From positions 62,001 to 126,000 of the forward strand of contig JAEUWH010000011.1 of NCBI GenBank assembly GCA_016785955.1: 64,000 bases of DNA. The letters run 5' to 3'. Shown one piece after another: positions 1-9,276 of this stretch. The stretch is from Pseudobdellovibrionaceae bacterium (lineage in GTDB: Bacteria; Bdellovibrionota; Bdellovibrionia; Bdellovibrionales; Bdellovibrionaceae). The notes under the pieces are model-generated. The model worked only from the letters and a program-made list of their open reading frames with translations. It searched no databases and was not told the DNA's origin. How positions within the stretch are numbered: the stretch's first letter is position 1; each line of letters opens with the position of its first letter. The position numbers were made by a program, and so were the translations under genes.

Positions 1-381
1 GGCGGCATCAGCCTTCACGGATTTGAGATTCCTCCCGATGTGGAAATTCAAAAAATTAATGAGCAGAACTTCAGTCCCGAGGAAGAACGCGAACTTATCC
101 TGGCTTTGTTGCAAGCCGAAGAAGTGACTCTTCAGCAAGTCATCGCCAAATTTGAATCAGAATACCAAGCAGATCCCCGGATAAAACTGTCAAATTATAT
201 TTTTAGCTATGGCATTGCCGAATATTACGTTTTAAGCGATATCGCCTTATTTCATCCAAAATATGAATCCCATTTCGAAAACACCTTTGATTTGAATTTG
301 GGAACAAAACTGGGTGAATTCGTTTTATTACAGGTTCCGGACTTGAGTTACAGAAAGGTTGAAGACAATGGAAGCAACTAA
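1..381 (+). CDS. jetA: JetA-like kleisin subunit of a Wadjet system (3' end only)
   Basis: The frame is open from base 1, so the start lies outside the window; only about 126 C-terminal residues are seen. This piece has no motif diagnostic on its own. The call comes from position: it is directly upstream of, and overlaps, a DUF4194-type jetB, followed by jetC and jetD, which is the fixed order of Wadjet operons. In that family JetA is the kleisin (MukF-like) that bridges the JetC ATPase heads. The visible piece is acidic and mostly helical by eye, with a winged-helix-like tail around residues 60-126, as expected for a kleisin C-terminus. It overlaps jetB by 14 bases, which suggests coupled translation. 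Identity is inferred from synteny. Confidence 0.75.
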   Translation, partial: GGISLHGFEIPPDVEIQKINEQNFSPEEERELILALLQAEEVTLQQVIAKFESEYQADPRIKLSNYIFSYGIAEYYVLSDIALFHPKYESHFENTFDLNLGTKLGEFVLLQVPDLSYRKVEDNGSN

Positions 382-970
382 AAATCAACTCGTGATGGCG
401 GGGGCTTTACGCCGGCTGTTTAAAAATCGTTATATCATTCGCAGTAAAAATGAAAAATGGTTTCAGATGTTAGTTGACTTGAAAGAGGCCATCCAAAAAA
501 ATTTGGAGCCCTTTTTGATTCAACTAGAAATCAACGAATCTCTTGGCGTGGCGTACTTAAGATCGATGGACGAATCCATCGAAGACCAGCTTCAATATCA
601 AATAGGCAGAAATAAAATGCTGTCGCCGTTAGCGACCGCTTTACTGGCTAAACTACGTTATGAGCGATTGCAGTTCATGTTGAACCCCAACCCCGAGGGC
701 GTTCCCCTGATCACGTTAGAAGGAATCAAAGAGTATCTATCCGTTTTTGACAATTCAAAGATGGATAGTCAGTTCGAAAAAAATTACCGTAAAGCCATCG
801 AAGACCTGATGCTGCTGGAAATTTTATATGAGGTCCCGGGGTCCAATGACATGTACGAGATTTCTCCGCTCTGTGAGATTTTATTGAGCCTTGACAGTTT
901 GCAGACCATGAAGACTCAAATGGAGTCCTATTTCCAAAGCATCAAAAACAAATCACAGCAAGAGGTTTAA
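368..970 (+). CDS. jetB: JetB, KITE (MukE-like) subunit of Wadjet
   Basis: 200 residues, matching the DUF4194 family of Wadjet JetB proteins. The N-terminal part carries the typical pattern of a hydrophobic helix (GALRRLFKNRYIIR), then a W..L...K..I segment and a beta stretch ending in GVAYL. In Wadjet, JetB dimers bind the JetA kleisin and regulate the SMC-like motor. The ATG at 368 is preferred over an in-frame TTG at 359, because AGAAAGG at 352-358 stands at a good ribosome-binding distance only from the ATG. It overlaps the end of jetA and ends three bases before jetC, so the four genes form one transcript. Family call is good; no function beyond Wadjet is implied. Confidence 0.85.
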   Translation: MEATKNQLVMAGALRRLFKNRYIIRSKNEKWFQMLVDLKEAIQKNLEPFLIQLEINESLGVAYLRSMDESIEDQLQYQIGRNKMLSPLATALLAKLRYERLQFMLNPNPEGVPLITLEGIKEYLSVFDNSKMDSQFEKNYRKAIEDLMLLEILYEVPGSNDMYEISPLCEILLSLDSLQTMKTQMESYFQSIKNKSQQEV

Positions 971-973
971 TCC

Positions 974-3900
974 ATGTTAGACAGTGGTTACAGTTTATCC
1001 CGCGTCGAAGTTGTCAATTGGGGAAATTTTTACGGCTACCAAAAATTCCAACTGAAAGATATCCGTGGTGATGGTCTTTTATTCTCGCCGCCCGCATCCA
1101 GCGCCATTCTGGGGATTAACGGCTCGGGGAAATCCACCTTGATCGATGGTATCATGATCACGATGCTGCCTTTTGAGAATTCTCTGAAATTGGGGGTGAC
1201 GAACGACATGGAAGCCGGCTCGGGCGGTGGGCGCACCATCAAAGATTATGTTTTGGGTAAACACTCGTCCACCCATTCCAATATCGGCACGCACATTCAA
1301 TCGGGGTATGGTCGGAAAGAAGGATGTTCTGTTTTCATGCTTGTTTTCCAGCACAACAGGAACGTTAATAAATTTATCACCTTGGGCCGTATCTGGTGGT
1401 ATCAAAACTACCAAGTGAGCGACACCCATCTGGCTTTCATTGGCTACGATCCCCTCAGCGTGGATCAAATATTTTTTCAAAATGAAAGCCCTAAGAATCC
1501 GAAAGTGTTCAAAAGTCACATGAAAGAGCAGTTCCCTCACGTGCAAATATACGATGTGATGCAAAATTATTTTTCGGCGCTCAGTAGCAGTTTCGGTCAC
1601 ATTTCTAAAGAAGACCTAAAAATTTTAAACCGCGCATTCTATGTGAAGTCCATTTCGCAAATCGATCAATTTATCCGCGAGAATATGCTGCTCGAGCAAG
1701 ACAGTCCCCATTTGGATCGACTCCTAGAAAATGTCAGAAATGGAAAAGAGATCGCCCACGCCATTCAAACCTGCGAGAAAAAAATAGACCTTATCGAAAA
1801 AATTCTCAGGAACGTGACCAAACTAGAAAATCACGTGAGCAAAAGAAAAGATATGGATCAACAACTGCAACTGTGCAGTTACTATGAAAAATGGGACGCC
1901 ATTGAAGTCCAGAAAGCCAATCTCCAAGAGTTGCGTAAAGAAGTGGAAACCTTGGACAGCCAACTGCCATCGCTTCAGAGTCAAGTTTTGGACGCAGAGA
2001 AAAATCACAAATATTTGCAAACTCAACTGGCCCAGAACGATTTGGAATCCCGTCTGCAAAAAATTGAATTGGAAGCGCAATACCTGACCCAGGAATTGAG
2101 CCGCCTGGAAACCGAAATGGAATCCCGCTGGCGGGACGCCAAAAGCTTAGGACTGAATTTCCCTTCGGCGAAGAAGGAAAAAGATTTGGAGGCATTCCAT
2201 AAAAAATTACCGGAACTTCTGACGGCGATGGAAACCGACTCCGTGCAAATCGCTTCGGATTTGGAGGCGTTAAGGCGCCAGAAGTACGAACTCGAAATCA
2301 AGTCCGAGGACTTGAAACAAGAACTGCAACATCTTGCAGAAACAAAATCACTGATTCCTCAAGATTTGTATTCGATCAAAATGGCGGCCAGCGAGAAACT
2401 CAAAATCCCTAGGAATCACATTGTCTTTGTAGGGGAATTGATCCAAGTAAAAAAAGATTACCTAGGCAACCGGAAAGCCATAGAGTCCGTGCTTTTCCCC
2501 ATATCTAGAAATATCTTGATCCACCCGGACTATCTGAACGCGATGACTCAGTGGCTGGATCAAACAGGACTAAAATCCGATGTCGTGGTTAAACGAATCG
2601 CCCCTACAGAAATAAGCGATAAAAATTATGACGCTTCTATTTTTGAGGCTTCTATGCATGACGATTTTCAAAACGACTCGGATCAGATTTTACACATGAT
2701 CGACATTCTTCCGGATAAAGAGCACCCTTTTGGGCATTACTTAAAAACATGGCTCGCTGATGTTTTTGATTATCAATTGGTCGACTATAAGACTTTTAAA
2801 AACCATTCCGGCAAACTGGTGACGGCGGAGGGTTTGGTGAAGACGGATGCTCGCACCATGAGAAAGCTTAAAAGGAATTTCCCTCAATCCTTGGGTTGGG
2901 ACAATCAGGACGTGCTAGCGCAAAAGACCAAAGAAATGGTCACGCTGCACGAACACTATCTTCAAATGAAAAAAAACATCGAGGATTTAAGCTCGTCCCA
3001 TCAATTGTGTGAACAGAAAAAATATTTTTTGAAAGAAACAGCCAGCCGATTCCCCTTGTACCGCGAGTTCCCCGTGAAAACAGAAAAGCTTCAGTCGGTC
3101 ATCGGGCTGAAGCAACAGCTGCTGAAAGAAAATCCGGACTATGAGGATTTGAAAAAAGAAGAGGCGCGGCTTTATAAAAGCATCAAAGAATTGCAAAAAA
3201 AGGAAAGCCAAATCAGTTCGCAGATCGAAATAAAGAAAAGCCAGATTGATAAATGGATCTACCTGATTCCCGATGAGGAAAAAAAGCTCCAGTCCTCGTC
3301 ATTACATGCGAATCTGCTGGGTCTGCTTTCTACGGAAAAAGACCTGTTTGAAAAATTGAGGGAATTAAAATCACACCTATCCGATAAAAATATTTACTTG
3401 CTAAATTATGAAGACGACATCAAGACGAATTTGGCTCAGCTGGAAAATCAGATGGAGATGATTAAAAATCACGTGATCGAGTCGCTGAACACCTACCGCA
3501 ACCAATTCGAAGAGCCTAACTTGCCGTTCACGCTGCCCCCCAGCGCCCAGGTGAGCCTCTTTGCCGATGAATGGAAAAAAAATCTGCGGAAACTGGAAGA
3601 CACCGAATTGCCGAAGGCTCAGGACAACTGGAAGAAGTTTTTTGATCAAATTCTGATTGATTCGGTTAAAGACATGATTAACGAGATAAAATCCAAACTC
3701 TATGACGTCGAACAGAACATCAATTCCATTAACGATGTACTTAAGTTGACTAATTTTGAGGATCTGACGACAGAAAAAAGATATTTAAAAATCTATTTCC
3801 ATTTTTCGGTCGACGAGCGAATCAAACGCTTTCGTCGTAGCATCCAAGATATCGAAAAACTTCTGGGAGTGCAGGTCCGTCATCAAATTGAAAATCAATC

Positions 3901-4459
3901 GGAAAATGTGATGAAAGTGTTGCTACCTTTCGTCGAGGAATTTCAATCTGATTTGAACTTCCGGAACTTCGTTATCGATGTACGCAACCATTTTCATTTT
4001 GAAGTGCATTCACTGAGGCGCGCAGGCGCTGGCGATTCTGAGGATCAATTGGTCGAAGTTTTTTCTGGTGCTAAAAAAGATGCTAAAAGTTCGGCGCAGA
4101 CGACTCATTTAGCCTACACTTTGTTAGCATCCTGCTTGGCGTATCGATTTAAGTTCAATGATCCGCACGCAGGACAAGAGACCCCGCGGCTGTTGATTTT
4201 GGATGAATTCGGAGGGAAATTCGACAATGAAAAACCAAAAGACATCATCAAACTTTTGGACAAGATGGGATTTCAATCCATTTTAGTTAGTCCCATGTCC
4301 AAGGCGGATTTGCTGGCCGGCTCCATCAATCATTTGGTGTTTGTGCATAAGGTCTCCTCCACCCATTCGAAAGTGAGGTCGGTCGCCTGCACGACGAAGG
4401 AAGACTACGAAAATCTTCTACGCTCCCAGGGACGAGTGACCGGGCTGGACGCGCAATGA
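974..4459 (+). CDS. jetC: JetC, SMC/MukB-like ATPase motor of Wadjet
   Basis: 1161 residues with SMC-like architecture: an N-terminal ATPase half with Walker A GINGSGKST at about residues 45-54, long coiled-coil stretches rich in E, K, Q and L (about 260-450 and 650-780) around a hinge-like region, and a C-terminal half. That half holds a signature-type motif (EVFSGAKKDAKSSAQ, about 1030) and Walker B LLILDEF at about 1072-1079. In characterised Wadjet systems JetC extrudes DNA loops and delivers small circular DNA to the JetD nuclease. The upstream AAGAGGT gives a normal ribosome site. The last four bases (ATGA) overlap the jetD start. Both nucleotide-binding motifs look intact, so the protein should be active. 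Confidence 0.92.
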   Translation: MLDSGYSLSRVEVVNWGNFYGYQKFQLKDIRGDGLLFSPPASSAILGINGSGKSTLIDGIMITMLPFENSLKLGVTNDMEAGSGGGRTIKDYVLGKHSSTHSNIGTHIQSGYGRKEGCSVFMLVFQHNRNVNKFITLGRIWWYQNYQVSDTHLAFIGYDPLSVDQIFFQNESPKNPKVFKSHMKEQFPHVQIYDVMQNYFSALSSSFGHISKEDLKILNRAFYVKSISQIDQFIRENMLLEQDSPHLDRLLENVRNGKEIAHAIQTCEKKIDLIEKILRNVTKLENHVSKRKDMDQQLQLCSYYEKWDAIEVQKANLQELRKEVETLDSQLPSLQSQVLDAEKNHKYLQTQLAQNDLESRLQKIELEAQYLTQELSRLETEMESRWRDAKSLGLNFPSAKKEKDLEAFHKKLPELLTAMETDSVQIASDLEALRRQKYELEIKSEDLKQELQHLAETKSLIPQDLYSIKMAASEKLKIPRNHIVFVGELIQVKKDYLGNRKAIESVLFPISRNILIHPDYLNAMTQWLDQTGLKSDVVVKRIAPTEISDKNYDASIFEASMHDDFQNDSDQILHMIDILPDKEHPFGHYLKTWLADVFDYQLVDYKTFKNHSGKLVTAEGLVKTDARTMRKLKRNFPQSLGWDNQDVLAQKTKEMVTLHEHYLQMKKNIEDLSSSHQLCEQKKYFLKETASRFPLYREFPVKTEKLQSVIGLKQQLLKENPDYEDLKKEEARLYKSIKELQKKESQISSQIEIKKSQIDKWIYLIPDEEKKLQSSSLHANLLGLLSTEKDLFEKLRELKSHLSDKNIYLLNYEDDIKTNLAQLENQMEMIKNHVIESLNTYRNQFEEPNLPFTLPPSAQVSLFADEWKKNLRKLEDTELPKAQDNWKKFFDQILIDSVKDMINEIKSKLYDVEQNINSINDVLKLTNFEDLTTEKRYLKIYFHFSVDERIKRFRRSIQDIEKLLGVQVRHQIENQSENVMKVLLPFVEEFQSDLNFRNFVIDVRNHFHFEVHSLRRAGAGDSEDQLVEVFSGAKKDAKSSAQTTHLAYTLLASCLAYRFKFNDPHAGQETPRLLILDEFGGKFDNEKPKDIIKLLDKMGFQSILVSPMSKADLLAGSINHLVFVHKVSSTHSKVRSVACTTKEDYENLLRSQGRVTGLDAQ

Positions 4460-5568
4460 TGGACTCTTTGCTGAAAGTCGCGGAACTCATCGAAAAGGCG
4501 TCCGATCAGTATTTGTTTGATGACAAAAAGGAATTTTTCTTCGAGTTGCGAAAAAAAACGGGAGTGGATGATTTTTACCTTCAGTTAGATAAGGAATTGC
4601 AAAGCCAAAATCTTTTTCAAATCGTCGAGTACCGCCGTGTCAAGGAAGGGTATACCCATATTTCCCGCCCCGCAAAAATATCTCTTCCTTTAAATAGCCT
4701 GCTTAAGGAGCGGCCAGAGCTGACTTTACTGAAGGAGAAATTTGAATTTTGGCAGCGACAGTATCCGTTCCTGGATGTGAAAAGTTTTTTTCAAAAAAAC
4801 AAGCACGATGTGTTTAAAAGATTGGACGTGACAGAACAATGCTTGGATATTTTTCAGTTTTTACTCACTCACATGGAAAAAAACCAAGGACTTTTGGCTC
4901 GCCAGATTCCCCATGGACTTTCGACAAAGCTTATCGGTAAAGAAAAAATACTGCTTAAAATATTTCAGTTTTGGAATCCGGCAACTGACACTGCGGAAGG
5001 TTGGAAAGGTTTTTACACGTATTTTAAAATTTTGAAAACTCCGGCGGAGTTTCGTATCTATGCGCACGAACTGGTTTGTCAGAATCAAAAGCTAACACAT
5101 TTTCACGGCATTATAAGCTCTGACAATGCCGAAGGTTATCAGTGGTCGGGAATGCGCGGAACGATCATCGTCGAGAATTGGGAATTGTTTTACGCGTTGA
5201 GTTCCATGTCGTTGCCCTTTCTGGTGCTTTGGGGAAGTGGCTGGAAAGCCAGTTTGTTGAAGTCCATTTTACCTTGTTTGCCCGCCAATCTGTTCTATTG
5301 GGGAGACATGGACAAGGAAGGTTACGAAATTCTGGGCTTCTTACAAAATATAAGTGCTGTAAAAATTCACCCTCTTTTTATGGATAATTATTTTTTCAAG
5401 CACTATGAACACCTGGTCCAAAAGAAAGAGCCATACCCCGGCCCGTTCAAAAATTTACGCGAATTACAGGCGATCTATGAATACGTAAGCCGAATGGGCT
5501 ATCAAATCGAACAAGAGCAAATGGATATCACGAAATCCCAAATACTTGACCGACTGGCCATTATCTAG
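4456..5568 (+). CDS. jetD: JetD, Toprim-domain nuclease of Wadjet
   Basis: 370 residues with the two-part layout of JetD: an N-terminal DUF3322-like winged-helix region and a C-terminal DUF2220/Toprim region. The Toprim acidic motif is visible as FYWGDMDKEGYEIL at about residues 278-292, with the DxD of the metal site. In the family, JetD is the topoisomerase VI-like nuclease that cuts plasmid DNA after loop extrusion by JetABC. The ATG overlaps the jetC stop in an ATGA arrangement; a second ATG follows directly. The stop codon is the first part of a hairpin (5566-5589) that could end the operon. Motifs appear complete. Confidence 0.9.
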   Translation: MMDSLLKVAELIEKASDQYLFDDKKEFFFELRKKTGVDDFYLQLDKELQSQNLFQIVEYRRVKEGYTHISRPAKISLPLNSLLKERPELTLLKEKFEFWQRQYPFLDVKSFFQKNKHDVFKRLDVTEQCLDIFQFLLTHMEKNQGLLARQIPHGLSTKLIGKEKILLKIFQFWNPATDTAEGWKGFYTYFKILKTPAEFRIYAHELVCQNQKLTHFHGIISSDNAEGYQWSGMRGTIIVENWELFYALSSMSLPFLVLWGSGWKASLLKSILPCLPANLFYWGDMDKEGYEILGFLQNISAVKIHPLFMDNYFFKHYEHLVQKKEPYPGPFKNLRELQAIYEYVSRMGYQIEQEQMDITKSQILDRLAII

Positions 5569-5595
5569 GTTGGTGTCATTACCAACCTATCTAGG
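5566..5595. repeat. Hairpin at jetD stop carrying an inverted copy of an intergenic repeat
   Basis: TAGGTTGGT (5566-5574, starting at the jetD stop codon) pairs with ACCAACCTA (5581-5589) around a six-base loop. TACCAACCTATCTAGG (5580-5595) is the exact reverse complement of the core of the repeat seen at 33096-33111. There is no long T tract, so termination is possible but not shown. Confidence 0.6.
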
Positions 5596-5695
5596 CATCA
5601 TCTAGGGTGGAGCGACTTTTTTGCTGGAGTCATTTTCATTAGATGACATGGTTGCCATGGGGATGCTAGAAATCCTGGTCAGATAAACAAATGCA

Positions 5696-8242
5696 ATGAG
5701 TGACCACATGCTTCGCCCGACCGATCCTTCTTTAGTTCGCCTCTCGGGTATCGTCGAGAGAGTGACTTTTCATAACGCCGAGACCGGATGGTCTGTGCTC
5801 AAGGTTGCCCCATTCAACGAACCCCATAAAATGGCGACCGTTGTGATATATCAAGCCAAGGTTTTTGCCGGCAGCTCGATGGAGTTTTGGGGCGCATGGA
5901 CCCATCATCCTCAACATGGAGAGCAATTCAAAGCGACTCAGGCCATCGAAAAAAAGCCGGCCTCTACGGGAGCCATGGAAAAATACCTGGGTTCTGGGCT
6001 CATCAAAGGGGTCGGTCCCAAAACCGCCATCAAGATTGTTAAATTCTTCAAGGAACGAACACTTGAAATTTTTGAAACAAATATCGACGAACTTCTAAAT
6101 GTTCCCGGTATTGCTGAAAAAAAACTACTGGATATAAAAGTCTCATGGCAAGAACACAAAGCTATCCGGGACGTTATGATTTTTCTTCAAGGTTATGGAA
6201 TCAGCACTCTGTTTGCGGTTAAAATATTTAAAACCTACGGTAACGAATCCATTAGCATCGTTTCTAGAAACCCCTATCAATTGGCAAAAGATATTTATGG
6301 AATTGGTTTTTTTTCTTCGGATAAAATTGCGTTGAGCATGGGATTTGAACGCAATGGCATTCCCCGAATCGAAGCGGGCATCAAGCATGTTCTGGCCTCC
6401 TCTCGAGAAGACGGACATTGTTTTTTAACGGAAAATCAAATCATTGAAAATACAATATCGCTATTAGAAATTCAGGACGCTGAGAAAATTCAAACGTCTT
6501 TGGCGTCACTGCTGGGGACCAACGAAATTAAAAAACGATCCGTGATAGGCCCAGACGGCGATCCGGTTCTGGCATATTACTCTAAGACTTTATATTACGA
6601 TGAACAGTACACGGCGGATAGAATCTGTGAGTGGGCTTCGCGTTCGATACACGCAGATAGTGAGCGCATGGTTAAATGGGTGGATCAATATTGCGAAAAA
6701 TTTGGCACCACACTTTCCGAAGAACAACGAGCCTCGATTGTCGGGATTGCTGATCGCCCCTTTTCCATCCTCACGGGCGGTCCGGGGTGTGGCAAAACGA
6801 CGACCACCAAGGTCCTTGTTAAACTTCTTCAAGCCATGAAGAAACGTGTGGTTCTGGCCGCGCCGACCGGACGAGCCGCGCAAAGGATGACCGACGTGAT
6901 TGGCCAAGAAGCCAAAACAATTCATCGCTTGCTGGGCTGGTCTCCGGAAAAAAATGGATTTAACAGCTGCGAAGAAACGCCACTGGTCCTGGATTTTTTG
7001 ATTGTGGACGAGTGCTCCATGTTGGACATCAGTCTTGCAGCGTCTCTGTTAAAAGCCGTCCCCCGTTCTGCCCAAGTATTATTTATCGGCGATCCCGATC
7101 AATTGCCTTCGGTGGGAGCCGGAAATGTTTTGTTTGATTTGCTTCAAGCCCAAGCGGTTTCAAGTTTTCGTTTAACAAAAGTTTTTCGCCAAGCCGAAGA
7201 GTCCATGATTATTCGCTACGCCCATCAGATAAACAAAGGCCAGATTCCACAAATTGATTCCCCCTTTCACCGCCCTCAGCTTTGGAAGGAAAAATCAGGC
7301 TGTTTGTTTATCGATGCCGAAGAAGCCACTCAAGAACAAATTCAGTTTTTACATAAAGCTAAAATGGCTCTGCAAAAAACATCACGAACCGGGGAAGAAC
7401 AAATTATTCAATCCGAAGACAAAGTAACAGGTCGAATAATGAAAGACGACGAGGGGTTAAAAATTGAAAACCTCTTCGTTCAAGAATTTACAGATCCCGC
7501 CATGGCTCAATCGCCTATTTTTGTCATTCCCAAAAAATTTAGACACGTCGATCTTTTAAAACTCCATAAGGCGGAAGGCGATATCGAAGAACTGAAATCC
7601 ATCGTGAAGTCTGTGCATCCTTGGTCCGCCCTGCACTATAACATGACTGGCCTGGATGCGGTCCTGCGATTATACACAAAAACCATTCCTGAGTACTTTG
7701 GCAAAGACACGGAGATTCAAATTCTCACGCCTCAGGTGCGGGGAAGTCTGGGTACGCTCAGTTTAAACACTGCTGTTCAAGCCGCGGTCAACCCAGACCG
7801 TGCCGGCGCAAAACAAATCAAAGTGGGTGAGCGTATTTACCGCGAAGGTGATCGCGTCATTCAAACTCGAAACAACTATGACCTTGGGGTTTACAATGGC
7901 GACATAGGCCGTATTCTGTCGATCGATTTAGACGACTATTCGTGTTTGATCCAATTTGGAAAGCAGGATGTTTCCTACGCGCGCGAAGACCTGACGGAAA
8001 TCAACCTGGCCTATGCCATTACGATTCACAAATCACAAGGAAGCGAATTTTCAGCCATCATCATTCCCGTCACCACTCAGCATTTCAAAATGCTATTTCG
8101 CAACCTCATTTACACGGGCCTAACACGGGCCAAGCAGCTTTGTGTGTTTGTAGGAAGTCGAAAAGCTCTGTCCCTAGCTATTAAACAAATAGACAATCAC
8201 AAACGGCAAACAGCTTTGTCGCAACTGATTCAAACGCCATAA
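5696..8242 (+). CDS. recD2: RecD2-type 5'-3' DNA helicase
   Basis: 848 residues in the order of RecD2/TraA-class SF1B helicases: an N-terminal OB-like region (1-90), helix-hairpin-helix motifs (GVGPKTAIKIV at about 107; a second at about 140), Walker A GGPGCGKTTT at about 361, Walker B IVDECSMLD at about 440, and the C-terminal TIHKSQGSEF and IYTGLTRAKQ motifs at about 780-815. It lacks RecBC partners here, as expected for RecD2, which works alone in repair and recombination. It is longer than the usual 720-800 residues because of an extra stretch at about 540-650. The start has only a weak ribosome site; an in-frame ATG lies 12 bases further on. Confidence 0.9.
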   Translation: MSDHMLRPTDPSLVRLSGIVERVTFHNAETGWSVLKVAPFNEPHKMATVVIYQAKVFAGSSMEFWGAWTHHPQHGEQFKATQAIEKKPASTGAMEKYLGSGLIKGVGPKTAIKIVKFFKERTLEIFETNIDELLNVPGIAEKKLLDIKVSWQEHKAIRDVMIFLQGYGISTLFAVKIFKTYGNESISIVSRNPYQLAKDIYGIGFFSSDKIALSMGFERNGIPRIEAGIKHVLASSREDGHCFLTENQIIENTISLLEIQDAEKIQTSLASLLGTNEIKKRSVIGPDGDPVLAYYSKTLYYDEQYTADRICEWASRSIHADSERMVKWVDQYCEKFGTTLSEEQRASIVGIADRPFSILTGGPGCGKTTTTKVLVKLLQAMKKRVVLAAPTGRAAQRMTDVIGQEAKTIHRLLGWSPEKNGFNSCEETPLVLDFLIVDECSMLDISLAASLLKAVPRSAQVLFIGDPDQLPSVGAGNVLFDLLQAQAVSSFRLTKVFRQAEESMIIRYAHQINKGQIPQIDSPFHRPQLWKEKSGCLFIDAEEATQEQIQFLHKAKMALQKTSRTGEEQIIQSEDKVTGRIMKDDEGLKIENLFVQEFTDPAMAQSPIFVIPKKFRHVDLLKLHKAEGDIEELKSIVKSVHPWSALHYNMTGLDAVLRLYTKTIPEYFGKDTEIQILTPQVRGSLGTLSLNTAVQAAVNPDRAGAKQIKVGERIYREGDRVIQTRNNYDLGVYNGDIGRILSIDLDDYSCLIQFGKQDVSYAREDLTEINLAYAITIHKSQGSEFSAIIIPVTTQHFKMLFRNLIYTGLTRAKQLCVFVGSRKALSLAIKQIDNHKRQTALSQLIQTP

Positions 8243-8296
8243 ACAATTCGAAAATAGACAATGCGAAATAGTCATATCCACACAAAAATTCCAACC

Positions 8297-9181
8297 TTAT
8301 CCAAATCTAAAACTGCGCATCGAAATCGAACCGTTTTGCATCTCTTCATATTCAAACTTCAGTTCGTCCTTGCTGTCCGTAGCGCCCAGAATATAGTGCA
8401 ACGGCAAATAATGATCTAACGAGGGCACGCTTAACTGTCCGGCCCGTGTCTGATGAAAATCATTAAAGGCAGCACTAAAATCTCGATCAGAAATTTTCTG
8501 TTTAATCCATTCGTCAAATTCGACGGCCCAATCAAAAGGTTTGGCATTCGCTTCCCATTTTATTTGACGCAGATTATGAACTAAATTCCCACTCCCCAAA
8601 ATCAACACGCCTTGATCACGCAGTCTCATCAACTGGCGACCTATTTTCACATGATAATCTGGTGGTTGAGATAAATCTAAGCTCAATTGCAGAACCGGAA
8701 TACCAGCTTCGGGATACATATGACGTAGCACCGCCCATGTTCCATGATCTAATCCCCACTGATTGTGATCTCCTATTACTTTTGGTTCTTGAACTGCGTC
8801 CTTAACCAACCGAGCCGTTTCTGGACTGCCTGGTGCGGGATACTGGACATTGAATAATTCCTGTGGAAATCCGTAAAAATCATGAATTGTCTTTGGGTTT
8901 TGCATTTCTGTAACGAATGTACCCCGAGTCATCCAATGGGCTGATATGACCAAAATTGCTTTTGGCGTTGGCAATTTTTTTCCCAGCGTATTCAACATTT
9001 TGGTATACGGATTGGTCTCGATGGCATTCATCGGTGATCCATGCCCGATAAATAACACAGGCATTCGTTCCGCAGACGATGCATTTAATTTTTTTTCCAT
9101 CATTGAAAACCTCGTCAATTTATATATTGAAAATCCCAATGCTAAAGTTCCTACTGCGGTCAACACCGTTCGTCGTTTCAT
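8297..9181 (-). CDS. DODA/YgiD-type extradiol dioxygenase with an export-like leader
   Basis: 294 residues of the LigB/YgiD family (4,5-DOPA extradiol dioxygenase-like): FIGHGSPMNAI, ISAHWMTRG and LDHGTWAVLRHMYP carry the metal-binding His residues, and a conserved ILGSGNLVHNLR follows. Family members use Fe or Zn to open catechol rings; the substrate here is unknown. The start is the ATG at 9181, with GGAGAG six bases upstream; an in-frame GTG 12 bases earlier lies inside that ribosome site. The first 25 residues (MKRRTVLTAVGTLALGFSIY) look like a twin-arginine signal or membrane anchor, which E. coli YgiD lacks. The gene points away from the LysR gene together with the oxidoreductase behind it. 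Confidence 0.85.
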   Translation of the reverse strand: MKRRTVLTAVGTLALGFSIYKLTRFSMMEKKLNASSAERMPVLFIGHGSPMNAIETNPYTKMLNTLGKKLPTPKAILVISAHWMTRGTFVTEMQNPKTIHDFYGFPQELFNVQYPAPGSPETARLVKDAVQEPKVIGDHNQWGLDHGTWAVLRHMYPEAGIPVLQLSLDLSQPPDYHVKIGRQLMRLRDQGVLILGSGNLVHNLRQIKWEANAKPFDWAVEFDEWIKQKISDRDFSAAFNDFHQTRAGQLSVPSLDHYLPLHYILGATDSKDELKFEYEEMQNGSISMRSFRFG

Positions 9182-9276
9182 TTTACTCTCCACCCGCTAG
9201 ATATTTTTCCGCCATCGTCACAAAAGCAATACCTTCTGACATTACTGATAGGATACCATGTTCTGCAATATGTTTA

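Noticed and set aside
1079-1600. 173-codon open frame antisense to jetC
   Set aside because: It lies entirely inside the ATPase gene, has no ribosome site, and its composition is the mirror of jetC codon use.
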